Assembly: GCF_014384895.1 (NCBI RefSeq)
Contig: NZ_JACRSQ010000003.1
Coordinates: 155,171-219,170, forward strand
Reading direction: 5' to 3'
DNA: 64,000 nt
Source: Bianquea renquensis
GTDB taxonomy: Bacteria; Bacillota; Clostridia; Lachnospirales; Bianqueaceae
The notes beneath the pieces are model-generated. The model worked only from the letters and a program-made list of their open reading frames with translations, was not told where the DNA came from and did not search any database. Made by a program: the position numbers and the translations under genes. Below, in pieces: positions 8,329-15,524 of the stretch. Numbering within the stretch: the stretch's first letter is position 1; each line of letters starts with the position of its first letter.

Positions 8329-9147
8329 TTACTTCTGATATTCTGCCAAAATCCGCTTCGTGATCTCCGCTACCAGGTCATCTGTAGGTGCCGTGGCGGA
8401 GGACTTTTCCCCGGAACCACAGCTGCAGCTGCCGCCGGCGCTGTGGCATCCCTTACAGGGGCCATTCAGGCTCGCGCAGAGCTCCGCCGGATGTTTTCCC
8501 GATAGCCCCATCTTTCTGCGGATCTCATACAATTTTTGAACTTGTTCATCGTTCAGCTCCTGGGGACCGCCCAACTGCTTTGAAATGTACATAAGCTTTG
8601 CATAGAATTCCAGAGATTCCATTTTAAAATATGCATTGAGGAGAGAGTCGCTGTAGCTGAGGGCGCCATGGTTTTCCAACAGAACCGCATCATAGTGCTG
8701 CAAATATTTCTCGACTGCGTCCGGGATTTCATCGGTGGACGGAGTCCCGTACTCTGCAATCGGCACGCATCCAAGGCTGATGACAGCTTCCGGCATAATC
8801 GGCTCGGTCAGCGGAATCCCCGCGATGGCAAAACTGGTGGCATAGGGGGGATGCGCGTGCACGACGGATTTTACATCCGGGCGCAGCTTATAGACGCGAA
8901 GATGCATTTTGATCTCTGATGAAGGTCTGTAGGGGCCGTTGGCGGACAATACTTTCCCTTCCCCGTCCACCTTGCAGATCATATCCAGTGTCATGAACCC
9001 TTTGGATACCCCGGTGGGGGTACACAAAAATTCGTTGTCCGAAATCTTGACGCTGATGTTTCCATCATTGGCAGCGACAAATCCATTCTGATAAATGCGG
9101 CGGCCAATATCGAGAATCTGTTTCTTAACTTCGTATTCTCCTGTCAT
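8329..9147 (-). CDS. fucA: Class II L-fuculose/L-rhamnulose phosphate aldolase with C-terminal encapsulation helix
   Basis: Zinc-dependent class II aldolase, 272 residues, cleaving L-fuculose-1-phosphate (or rhamnulose-1-phosphate) to dihydroxyacetone phosphate and L-lactaldehyde. The fold shows NDGNISVKI, the zinc motif VVHAHPPYA and the later histidine in LLENHGALSYS. After about residue 215 the ordinary aldolase ends; a cysteine/glycine-rich linker (PCKGCHSAGGSCSCGSG) and a Ser/Ala/Thr spacer lead to a terminal amphipathic helix (DDLVAEITKRILAEYQK). This tail looks like a C-terminal encapsulation peptide. The start at 9147 follows AGGAGG; the gene opens the pdu operon behind its own promoter. 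Fuculose versus rhamnulose preference cannot be read from the sequence; a rhamnulokinase-like gene next door favours both or rhamnulose. Confidence 0.88.
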   Translation of the reverse strand: MTGEYEVKKQILDIGRRIYQNGFVAANDGNISVKISDNEFLCTPTGVSKGFMTLDMICKVDGEGKVLSANGPYRPSSEIKMHLRVYKLRPDVKSVVHAHPPYATSFAIAGIPLTEPIMPEAVISLGCVPIAEYGTPSTDEIPDAVEKYLQHYDAVLLENHGALSYSDSLLNAYFKMESLEFYAKLMYISKQLGGPQELNDEQVQKLYEIRRKMGLSGKHPAELCASLNGPCKGCHSAGGSCSCGSGEKSSATAPTDDLVAEITKRILAEYQK

Positions 9148-9202
9148 CGTTAAACCTCCTAAAAAATTCGCAAGCACAGATTTTGTTTTTTGTTGGACTC
9201 AA

Positions 9203-9218
9203 ATGTTCGTTTTCTTTG
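9203..9218 (-). promoter_or_regulatory. Candidate DeoR-family operator in the fucA leader
   Basis: On the minus strand the 16 bases read CAAAGAAAACGAACAT. They match 14 of 16 positions of a site at 11532-11547 in front of rhaB (CAAAGAAAAACAACAT). Both lie just downstream of the -10 box (20 and 15 bases away), so a bound protein would block transcription. The DeoR-type regulator encoded between the two sites is the obvious candidate binder; this is inference. Confidence 0.55.
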
Positions 9219-9238
9219 ATTTATCTGTGTTTGTCTTT

Positions 9239-9267
9239 ATTCTATCAAAAAACAAAGATAAAGTCAA
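9239..9267 (-). promoter_or_regulatory. Promoter of the fucA-pdu operon
   Basis: Minus strand: -35 TTGACT (9262-9267), 17-base spacer, -10 TAGAAT (9239-9244). It starts a roughly 85-base leader for fucA. The spacer and leader are rich in CAAA/AAAG words, in line with a DeoR-type operator. Confidence 0.8.
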
Positions 9268-9313
9268 GTTAATTCCAATTAAATCTTCGCGTCTGTCTGT
9301 TCTATGTGCAAAC

Positions 9314-10078
9314 CTAGGCATAGATGACGCGAACGTTCTGTCTTTTCAGCTGCTCCTCCGATTCGGGAGGCAATTGGCGGTCTGTGACAAGGATGTCGAT
9401 CTGCCTAGCTTCCATGGTTTTTGTAAAGGACTTTCGGTTAAATTTCGTATAATCGGCTGCCAATATCAAAAGCTCCGCGTTATCCCGCATTTTCTTCTTG
9501 ATCTCCGCCTCCCCCTCATGGGGTTCAAAGGTTCCCAGCGCTGGGTCCATCCCCTTGCAGCTGATGATCGCTTTGTTGACAAAATAGTGATCCAGCATAT
9601 CCGACGTCCGTTTGCCCACCAGGGACAAACTGGTGGGGCGCAAGGTTCCGCCAGCGACGATAACCTCGATATCCCCTCCATTTCCCGCAATCTCAACGGG
9701 GATCCGGATGGAATTTGTGATCAGTGTCACCCGGCTCTTCTCCTTCAGATGCCTTGCAACAAAGAGAGCCGTCGTGCTGGAGTCCAACATGATGGTGTCC
9801 CCATTCTCTATGAGCTCCGCCACCTTCTTGGCAATCCGGTTTTTCCCTTCCGGATTGCGGCCCTCTCGGATGTTGATGGAGAGATCTGCGCTGGTTCCCT
9901 TGTTCAGAACAGCCCCGCCGTACGTCCTGGTGATATGTCCTTCCGCCTCTAATTTTTCAAGATCGCGCCGGATTGTCTCCTCCGTAACCTTGAATTCAAC
10001 GCTGAGCTCTGGAACTTTTACGCTCCCCTCCTGCTGAATCCGGTCCAGAATCTCTCCCCGCCGGTCAATAGCCAACAT
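9314..10078 (-). CDS. DeoR/GlpR-family transcriptional regulator
   Basis: Sugar-phosphate-responsive repressor of the DeoR family, 254 residues. N-terminal winged helix-turn-helix (RRGEILDRIQQEGSVKVPELSVEFKVTEETIRRDLEKLE) and C-terminal effector domain related to phosphosugar isomerases (IMLDSSTTALFVARHL, VIVAGGTLRPTSLSLVG, AADYTKFNRKSF). The start at 10078 was selected because GAGGTGG lies about 8 bases upstream; an earlier ATG at 10108 overlaps the end of rhaB and lacks a good site. It is co-transcribed with rhaB (13-base gap) and lies just before the fucA promoter. It probably controls both units, with a ketose-1-phosphate or a related sugar phosphate as inducer (inferred). Confidence 0.9.
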   Translation of the reverse strand: MLAIDRRGEILDRIQQEGSVKVPELSVEFKVTEETIRRDLEKLEAEGHITRTYGGAVLNKGTSADLSINIREGRNPEGKNRIAKKVAELIENGDTIMLDSSTTALFVARHLKEKSRVTLITNSIRIPVEIAGNGGDIEVIVAGGTLRPTSLSLVGKRTSDMLDHYFVNKAIISCKGMDPALGTFEPHEGEAEIKKKMRDNAELLILAADYTKFNRKSFTKTMEARQIDILVTDRQLPPESEEQLKRQNVRVIYA

Positions 10079-10091
10079 AATCCCATCCACC

Positions 10092-11510
10092 TCAATTAAA
10101 CGTTTCAATGGGGAATGAACGTTTGATAATCTCGCGCCCTTCGGCGACGTCCTTCAACTGCCCCAACGCTTTCATCTGCATCAGAACATTTCCTAAAACC
10201 GCGGCTTCCACCGGACCGACTTTGACGGCCTTGCCCGTTGAGGCAGCTGTCATGGCACAGAGCAGGCGATCTTTGGTTCCTCCACCTACGATGTTGATGA
10301 CATCGACGGTTTTCCCCGTAATCTCCTCTATGTCCACTACATTCTGCCGGTACTTTTCCGCCAGCCCATTGTAGACCGCCAGCGCGATCTCTCCAATGGT
10401 CTCCGGACGCCCCTGTCCCTGTTCCTCACAGTAATTCTGGACTTCCTTCACCATATTCATGGGCGCCATGAACCTCGCATCATCCGGATCAATGATAAAA
10501 TGCCGGCGCTCCGCGCTCCGCGCTTCATTTTCAATGAGCATGTAGCTCACATCGGGCTGCTTCTCCTCCCATTTCTTTTTCAGATTCTGAATGATCCACA
10601 AGCCAGAAATATTTTTTAGGAAGCGGATTGTTCCCTCCACTCCGCCCTCGTTTGTAAAATTATATTGGAGGGATTTCTCGGTAATGATCGGTTCCCTGAC
10701 TTCCATTCCCATCAACGACCATGTCCCGCTGCTGATAAACACACTGTTCTCTGATTCCAGCGGCGCAGCGCACACGGCGGAGGCGGTGTCATGACAGCCA
10801 ACTGCGATCACAGGAACTTTTTTCATTCCGGTTTCTTCCACAATCTCATCCGTCAGTTCGCCCAACACAGTCCCTGGTTCGACAATTTCTGGCAAGATTT
10901 CCCGGGAAATGCCAATCTTCTCCAGCAAAGCATCCGACCAATTTCTTGTCCTGGCATCCAACATCTGCGAGGTCGAGGCGATACTGTACTCACATGCTTT
11001 GCGCCCAGTCAGGAAATAAGCGAACAAATCTGGCATAAAAAGGAATGTTTTCGCACAATCCAGTATGTAATGCCGATGCTGAACATCGTAGTATACTTGG
11101 TAGGCCGTGTTAAAATCCATCTTCTGAAGGCCCGCGATCTCATAGAACTCCTTAAATGGATGTACCACATCCATCTCATCCATCGCTTTGGCGTTCTTAG
11201 GATCTCGGTAACAGAATGGATTCGAGATCAGGCGTCCATCCTCATCCAGGTATCCATAATCCACACCCCACGTGTCAATTCCGATTCCCGCAATCTCCAC
11301 ATCCAAAGAAGCTGCCTTTTTCAACCCCATCTTCATCTCGTGAAACAATCTCGGAAAATCCCAGTAAAAATGCCCATTCATCCAAACCGGTTCATTCGGA
11401 AATCGATAGATCTCCTCCAAATCGATGGTATGGCCGTCATAGCAGCAGAGCATCAGCCGGCCTGATGAAGCTCCATAGTCAAATGCAAGATACGCTGTCT
11501 TCGTACTCAT
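10092..11510 (-). CDS. rhaB: Rhamnulokinase-like FGGY sugar kinase
   Basis: FGGY-family kinase of 472 residues that phosphorylates L-rhamnulose, possibly also L-fuculose, at O1. It opens with the phosphate-1 motif FDYGASSGRLMLCC and the rhamnulokinase-type segment EIYRFPNEPVWMNGHFYWD; the adenosine site appears as NIVGGGTKDRLLC near residue 405. The ATG at 11510 has GGAGG upstream; a longer open frame to 11783 runs through the promoter and was rejected. Its product is the substrate of the aldolase encoded at 8329-9147. No isomerase gene is present in the window, so it must be elsewhere. Confidence 0.9.
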   Translation of the reverse strand: MSTKTAYLAFDYGASSGRLMLCCYDGHTIDLEEIYRFPNEPVWMNGHFYWDFPRLFHEMKMGLKKAASLDVEIAGIGIDTWGVDYGYLDEDGRLISNPFCYRDPKNAKAMDEMDVVHPFKEFYEIAGLQKMDFNTAYQVYYDVQHRHYILDCAKTFLFMPDLFAYFLTGRKACEYSIASTSQMLDARTRNWSDALLEKIGISREILPEIVEPGTVLGELTDEIVEETGMKKVPVIAVGCHDTASAVCAAPLESENSVFISSGTWSLMGMEVREPIITEKSLQYNFTNEGGVEGTIRFLKNISGLWIIQNLKKKWEEKQPDVSYMLIENEARSAERRHFIIDPDDARFMAPMNMVKEVQNYCEEQGQGRPETIGEIALAVYNGLAEKYRQNVVDIEEITGKTVDVINIVGGGTKDRLLCAMTAASTGKAVKVGPVEAAVLGNVLMQMKALGQLKDVAEGREIIKRSFPIETFN

Positions 11511-11531
11511 AGCCCGATTACCTCCAGCATT

Positions 11532-11547
11532 ATGTTGTTTTTCTTTG
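11532..11547 (-). promoter_or_regulatory. Candidate DeoR-family operator in the rhaB leader
   Basis: Minus strand CAAAGAAAAACAACAT, matching the fucA leader site at 9203-9218 in 14 of 16 bases and placed 15 bases downstream of the -10 box. Co-regulation of kinase/regulator and microcompartment operons, with autoregulation, follows if the match is functional. Confidence 0.55.
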
Positions 11548-11562
11548 TTTCTTGTTGATTTA

Positions 11563-11590
11563 GTATACCATGAAATCCATGGACTGTAAA
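11563..11590 (-). promoter_or_regulatory. Promoter of rhaB-deoR
   Basis: Minus strand: -35 TTTACA (11585-11590), 17-base spacer, -10 TATACT (11563-11568), followed by the candidate operator and then the rhaB ribosome site. Confidence 0.75.
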
Positions 11591-11625
11591 GAGTTTCACC
11601 GAAACTCCCAGAAAACAACTGGATG

Positions 11626-11654
11626 TTGCACGGGGAATGTTTATATGGTACAAT
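11626..11654 (+). promoter_or_regulatory. Promoter for the plus-strand gene at 11876
   Basis: -35 TTGCAC (11626-11631), 17-base spacer, -10 TACAAT (11649-11654). It is divergent from the rhaB promoter, with the two -35 boxes about 35 bases apart, and would give a leader of roughly 215 bases. Confidence 0.6.
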
Positions 11655-11875
11655 AATCGCGTAAGCGATTATACGCGCCGGCCGCGCGGTGAGCGAAGCG
11701 AACAGTCCGCTGCGCGGACGTGTGCAACCTCGCGGAGCTATATCATGGCCGGAGTCATGGCCGGAGTCATGGCCAGAGGCCATGGTATACTAATCTCATT
11801 TCACAGGGCGAAGCCCCTGACCGAACCAAAAAGAAAATGCGTTCACACTACACTGAATCGAAAGAAGGTTATGTC
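11655..11875 (+). other. Hairpin-rich GC-rich transcript leader
   Basis: Between the promoter and the start codon lie four small perfect hairpins: AATCGC-GTAA-GCGATT (11655-11670), GTCCGC-TGC-GCGGAC (11705-11719), CATGGCC-AGA-GGCCATG (11768-11784) and GGGC-GAA-GCCC (11806-11816). A 12-base unit (catggccggagt) is repeated twice plus 7 bases at 11744-11774. None is followed by a T run, so they are not ordinary terminators. No known riboswitch consensus was recognised. Confidence 0.45.
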
Positions 11876-12958
11876 ATGCCAGACTCAACATCTCTCCCCG
11901 CCGAACTGCGGCACCTCCCGCTAACGATTTTTAGCGGCAACTGGAAAACGCCCCATGTACAGGGAATTGCCGTGGACACGAAGCGAGAATTCATCTATTT
12001 TTCTTTTACCACCATGCTATTAAAAACGGATTTACAGGGAACTCCTGTCGGTTCCGTCACCGGCTTGACCGGCCATCTGGGATGCCTGGATTTTTGTGAT
12101 GCAGATGGAAGAGTCTACGGTTCCCTGGAGTATAAAGCCTCCCAGGCATTCTATATTGCCATCTTTGACGTTTCCAAAATCACAGAGATGGATATGGATG
12201 CAGAGCGGGACGGAATTATGACGACCGTATACCTCCAGGATGTGGTGGACGATTTTACTGCGGACATGGACGGAAACGATGTCTTTGACGGCGATATTGC
12301 ACAGACACCGGACCACCGCTACGGATGCAGCGGCATCGATGGCGTTGCCTTCGGGCCTCGTTTTGGCGCTCCCAAGGATAGCCCTCACGATCTGCACGTG
12401 GCCTATGGAATTTATGGCAACACAGAGCGGCAGGATAACGACTATCAGATCATCCTGCGCTACGACACGGCCAACTGGCGTGAGTATGAGCGCCCCCTCA
12501 ATCAGGCTGCGCCACACCACTCTGGCCCTGCGGCCCCCGAAGAGCGCTATTTCCTCTTCACCGGCAATACCACCTATGGGGTCCAAAATTTAGAGTATGA
12601 TGGCTACACTGGCAATTGGATGGTATCCGTCTATCGGGGAACTAAAAAATCCTTTCCCAACTACCCTCTCTATATCATTGACGGCTCCAAAGCCCCTGTT
12701 CTAGGCGAGATTAAGGGACAGCCTGCGCCGGAGTCAGGTCTATTGCTGACCTTGCTTCAGGATGGGCTGTACGATGCGGCCTCCGGAATTTACGGCTGGG
12801 AATTTAAGCAAGGGCAGACTGGTTTCTTCTCCTTTGACAATGGATATTTTTATATCTGCCATAGCGAATCGGCGCCCGACGGAGCGCAAAATGGAACCAT
12901 TCATCTATATCAGTGGACCGGCGAATCTCCAAATCCATTCCGGCTTGTGGAAGCATGA
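11876..12958 (+). CDS. Uncharacterised protein, possibly beta-propeller-like
   Basis: 360 residues, no signal peptide or membrane segment, so probably cytoplasmic. It starts MPDSTSLPAELRHLPLTIFSG after AAGAAGG; longer in-frame starts fall inside the structured leader. The body is rich in short beta-type segments, each with an aromatic residue followed by a polar turn (GIAVDTKREFIYFSFTTML, GCLDFCDADGRVYGSLEY, GVQNLEYDGYTGNWMVSVYR, GFFSFDNGYFYICHSE), which suggests a repeat propeller such as YncE/SMP-30-like folds. No catalytic motif was recognised and no function is assigned. It lies between the rhamnose/fucose genes and the murB cluster, read divergently from rhaB, with a strong terminator behind it. 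Confidence 0.7.
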   Translation: MPDSTSLPAELRHLPLTIFSGNWKTPHVQGIAVDTKREFIYFSFTTMLLKTDLQGTPVGSVTGLTGHLGCLDFCDADGRVYGSLEYKASQAFYIAIFDVSKITEMDMDAERDGIMTTVYLQDVVDDFTADMDGNDVFDGDIAQTPDHRYGCSGIDGVAFGPRFGAPKDSPHDLHVAYGIYGNTERQDNDYQIILRYDTANWREYERPLNQAAPHHSGPAAPEERYFLFTGNTTYGVQNLEYDGYTGNWMVSVYRGTKKSFPNYPLYIIDGSKAPVLGEIKGQPAPESGLLLTLLQDGLYDAASGIYGWEFKQGQTGFFSFDNGYFYICHSESAPDGAQNGTIHLYQWTGESPNPFRLVEA

Positions 12959-13002
12959 GTTGCCTGGGCATGAAACTGTGCTTTGCAGCTAAAATGGAAT
13001 AA

Positions 13003-13068
13003 AAGCCAGGACGCAGTGTGAAAGCCCTCTGTCAAGTAGACAGTTCGATTCACACTGCGTCCTGGCTT
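13003..13068. terminator. Bidirectional terminator with long perfect stem
   Basis: Two 20-base arms (13003-13022 and 13049-13068) are perfectly complementary, with a nested CTGTC-AAGTA-GACAG hairpin in the loop. It separates the convergent genes at 11876 (+) and 13098 (-). T-containing tracts are present on both sides. Confidence 0.8.
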
Positions 13069-13097
13069 CTTTATGCTCCTATAGGAAAGTCCGCCTC

Positions 13098-13349
13098 CTA
13101 TTCGCCTAGCAGGCTGACCAGCTCCGCGATGGCCTCCTCTTCATCGTCGCCCTCTGCCGTCACGGAGACTTCCTCCCCCTCCACCATGCCAAGGGACATC
13201 ATTCCCATAATGCTCTTCGCATTAACCTTTTTATTGTCCAGCATAATGTATATCCGGCTGTTGAATTTGCTCGCCACCTGTACAAACAGCGCCGCCGGAC
13301 GGGATTCCAATCCGTCCGATAATTTGACTTTGATTGTCTTTTCAATCAT
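13098..13349 (-). CDS. crh: HPr-like catabolite control protein lacking His15 (Crh type)
   Basis: 83 residues with the HPr fold. Position 15, where PTS HPr has the PEP-phosphorylated histidine in HARPA, is glutamate (GLESRPAALFVQ). The regulatory serine is intact: Ser46 in NAKSIMGMMSLG. This is the Crh arrangement: no sugar transport role but a substrate for HPr kinase and possibly a CcpA partner. The gene is the last of the murB-rapZ-yvcK-whiA cluster, as crh is in Bacillus, and hprK lies about 5 kb away on the same strand. The C-terminus is acidic (EGDDEEEA). Alternative: a degenerate HPr. The identity of residue 15 is directly visible. Confidence 0.85.
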   Translation of the reverse strand: MIEKTIKVKLSDGLESRPAALFVQVASKFNSRIYIMLDNKKVNAKSIMGMMSLGMVEGEEVSVTAEGDDEEEAIAELVSLLGE

Positions 13350-13432
13350 GTTCCAAACCTCCTCAAGTTTTCTTCATATCGATTGTCCTGTTTGGTGTCT
13401 CGTGTTTCCTTTTTATTAGCAGGAAACGGATC

Positions 13433-14413
13433 TCAACCTTCTGAACCGCGTCGAAGTTCGTCCGCAATCTGCGATATTTTGCGTAGCCGATGGTTTACCC
13501 CTGACTTCCCCACTGGCGGGTCCAACATCATTCCGAGTTCTTTTAAACTGGCATCCTCGTTCTCCAAGCGCAATATGGCGATCTCCTCCAGCCCTTTTGG
13601 CAAATACCCGAGTCCTTTTCGCGTGATGACATAGCGAATATCCTCCAGCTGCCGCATGGCAGCCTCCACGGTCTTTCCCAAGTTGGCCGTCTCACAGTTG
13701 ACCTGCCTGTTCACATTATTCCGCATTTCCTTCACTATGCGAATATTCTCAAGATCCATCAGCGCCACGTGGGCCTCCATGACATTGAGCAAGTCCACAA
13801 TCTGTGTCCCGTCTTTTAAATATAGGACATACACGCTCTTCTGGCTTTGCCGCTGCCGCTCGATGATCCTAGAATCCAATTCAAAAAACCGCATCATCTC
13901 CTGCAATGCTTTTGCATGCTCTATTGTCTCATTGATAAACTCAATGTGATATGTCTTCTCTGGATTGGTGATGGAACCGCCTCCCAAAAAGGCTCCCCGG
14001 ATATAGGCTCGCTTACAGCAGGAGTTCGCCGTGAGCAGCGGGCTTGCCTTCCGCTCAAAGGTCCACCCCTCCGGCGTCCTGTGGAGAAGCTTTAACCCCT
14101 TGAGAACGGTATAAACCTGCGCCGGCACCCGAATGCTTCCCGTATAGGCGATGAAACGTCCCGCCTTTCCATCCTGCTGAAACCCTCGTCCGTGTCGGAA
14201 GGAAACCTCCATCTCTATATTAAATGTTTTTTCTAATAATGTAAAGACTTTTTTTAGAGTTGCCTCATTTTCTCCTTGAAATTGAATCTCCGATGGCGCA
14301 AGGCTGACTCTGGCACAAGTATTCATAAGGGCGGCGAGCTCTGCCAACATGCAGTGCCTGGCCGTGCCCATATGCTCCGCCAGCTCTGTTTTGACCTGAC
14401 TGGAAAATGACAT
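13433..14413 (-). CDS. whiA: Sporulation/division regulator WhiA
   Basis: 326 residues; DNA-binding WhiA protein with an N-terminal LAGLIDADG-like homing-endonuclease fold that has lost catalysis (SFSSQVKTELAEH; AYIRGAFLGGGSI) and a C-terminal helix-turn-helix (ASLKELGMMLDPPVGKSGVNHRLRKI). In Bacillus it influences chromosome segregation and cell division. The order yvcK-whiA-crh is conserved in Firmicutes, and the 21-base gap to yvcK indicates one transcript. Confidence 0.95.
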   Translation of the reverse strand: MSFSSQVKTELAEHMGTARHCMLAELAALMNTCARVSLAPSEIQFQGENEATLKKVFTLLEKTFNIEMEVSFRHGRGFQQDGKAGRFIAYTGSIRVPAQVYTVLKGLKLLHRTPEGWTFERKASPLLTANSCCKRAYIRGAFLGGGSITNPEKTYHIEFINETIEHAKALQEMMRFFELDSRIIERQRQSQKSVYVLYLKDGTQIVDLLNVMEAHVALMDLENIRIVKEMRNNVNRQVNCETANLGKTVEAAMRQLEDIRYVITRKGLGYLPKGLEEIAILRLENEDASLKELGMMLDPPVGKSGVNHRLRKISQIADELRRGSEG

Positions 14414-14434
14414 CTAGATCCCTTCCCTGATACG

Positions 14435-15475
14435 CTAATTCAGATACAAATCGTTGACGGACAGGGCTCCCGTGGTCTCCAAAACCGGGTTTCCCTCGCC
14501 CTCCTCATCCCCCTCGACAACCCTCTTAATAACCATCCCCAGTTTGTCGCTGTCATGCCGGATCAAATGCTTTTCCCGGTTCAGCTTAACCAGATTCGCC
14601 GCTGTGATGCGAAGCCCATGTCCTAGATTCTCATAATCATTGACAATCGGGTATGCGTCCTCTTCCTTGTAGAGCTGCACCACATAGGGGGGGACCTTCT
14701 GCTTATTGGTGATGACATGGTCAATCACACCGGCGCCCAAATATTGTTCCAGCGCCTCAATATGGCCGGACAGCGAGAAATGATCCGTCTCTCCAGGTTG
14801 TGTCATGATATTGCTGATATAGATCGTCTTCGCCGCCGCCTCGCGTATCGCCCGGGCGATCCCGTCCACCAGCAGATTGGGTATGATACTGGTAAATAAG
14901 CTTCCCGGGCCGAGAAGGATCGCGTCCGCTTCCTGAATAGCCGCCAGCGCTTCCTCTGAGGGCGCAGGCATCTCCGGCATCAGATAGACCTGCTTAATCT
15001 TCTTCTGCAAAACCTTATTGATGCTGACAATCTCCGTCTCCCCACAGATGACGGTCCCGTCCTCCAACATAGCGCATAGTTGCACGTCCTCCGCTGTGAC
15101 GGGCAGCACCTTGCCCGTAATCGCCAAGACCTCGCTCATATTCTTAACGGCTTCCTCAAAGCTCCCCGTCACGTCGTTCATCGCGGCGAGAAATAAATTG
15201 CCAAAGCTCTGTCCCGCCAGATATCCCTTTTTAAACCTGTACTGCAATAATTTTTCCATAATCGGCTCTGTGTTGGAAAGCGCCAATATACAGTTGCGGA
15301 TGTCCCCAGGCGGCAGCATATTCATCTCCTGCCTGAGCACGCCTGAACCGCCGCCATTGTCCGCCACTGTCACAATGGCCGTGATATGATGCGTGTGCCT
15401 TTTCAATCCTCGCAACATGGTGGAAAGTCCCGTACCACCCCCGATTGCTACAATCTTCGCCTCTTCGATTCTCAT
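14435..15475 (-). CDS. yvcK: YvcK/CofD-like gluconeogenesis and morphology factor
   Basis: 346 residues of the CofD-like family. The nucleotide-binding N-terminus KIVAIGGGTGLSTMLRGLK, the TVADNGGGSGVLR motif, LPPGDIRNCILALS and GPGSLFTSIIPNLL are characteristic. In Bacillus the protein is needed for growth on gluconeogenic carbon sources and for cell shape; it binds UDP-GlcNAc. The start at 15475 follows AGAGGTG; the longer open frame would overlap rapZ. It lies between rapZ and whiA. Confidence 0.93.
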   Translation of the reverse strand: MRIEEAKIVAIGGGTGLSTMLRGLKRHTHHITAIVTVADNGGGSGVLRQEMNMLPPGDIRNCILALSNTEPIMEKLLQYRFKKGYLAGQSFGNLFLAAMNDVTGSFEEAVKNMSEVLAITGKVLPVTAEDVQLCAMLEDGTVICGETEIVSINKVLQKKIKQVYLMPEMPAPSEEALAAIQEADAILLGPGSLFTSIIPNLLVDGIARAIREAAAKTIYISNIMTQPGETDHFSLSGHIEALEQYLGAGVIDHVITNKQKVPPYVVQLYKEEDAYPIVNDYENLGHGLRITAANLVKLNREKHLIRHDSDKLGMVIKRVVEGDEEGEGNPVLETTGALSVNDLYLN

Positions 15476-15524
15476 AACTGCACCTCTTTGCCCACATTCA
15501 CTCCCCCTGCCTGTCCTCTCCAAC

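Noticed and set aside
13098..13349. PTS phosphocarrier HPr
   Set aside because: The phosphorylatable His15 is replaced by Glu, so phosphotransfer from PEP is not possible at that site.
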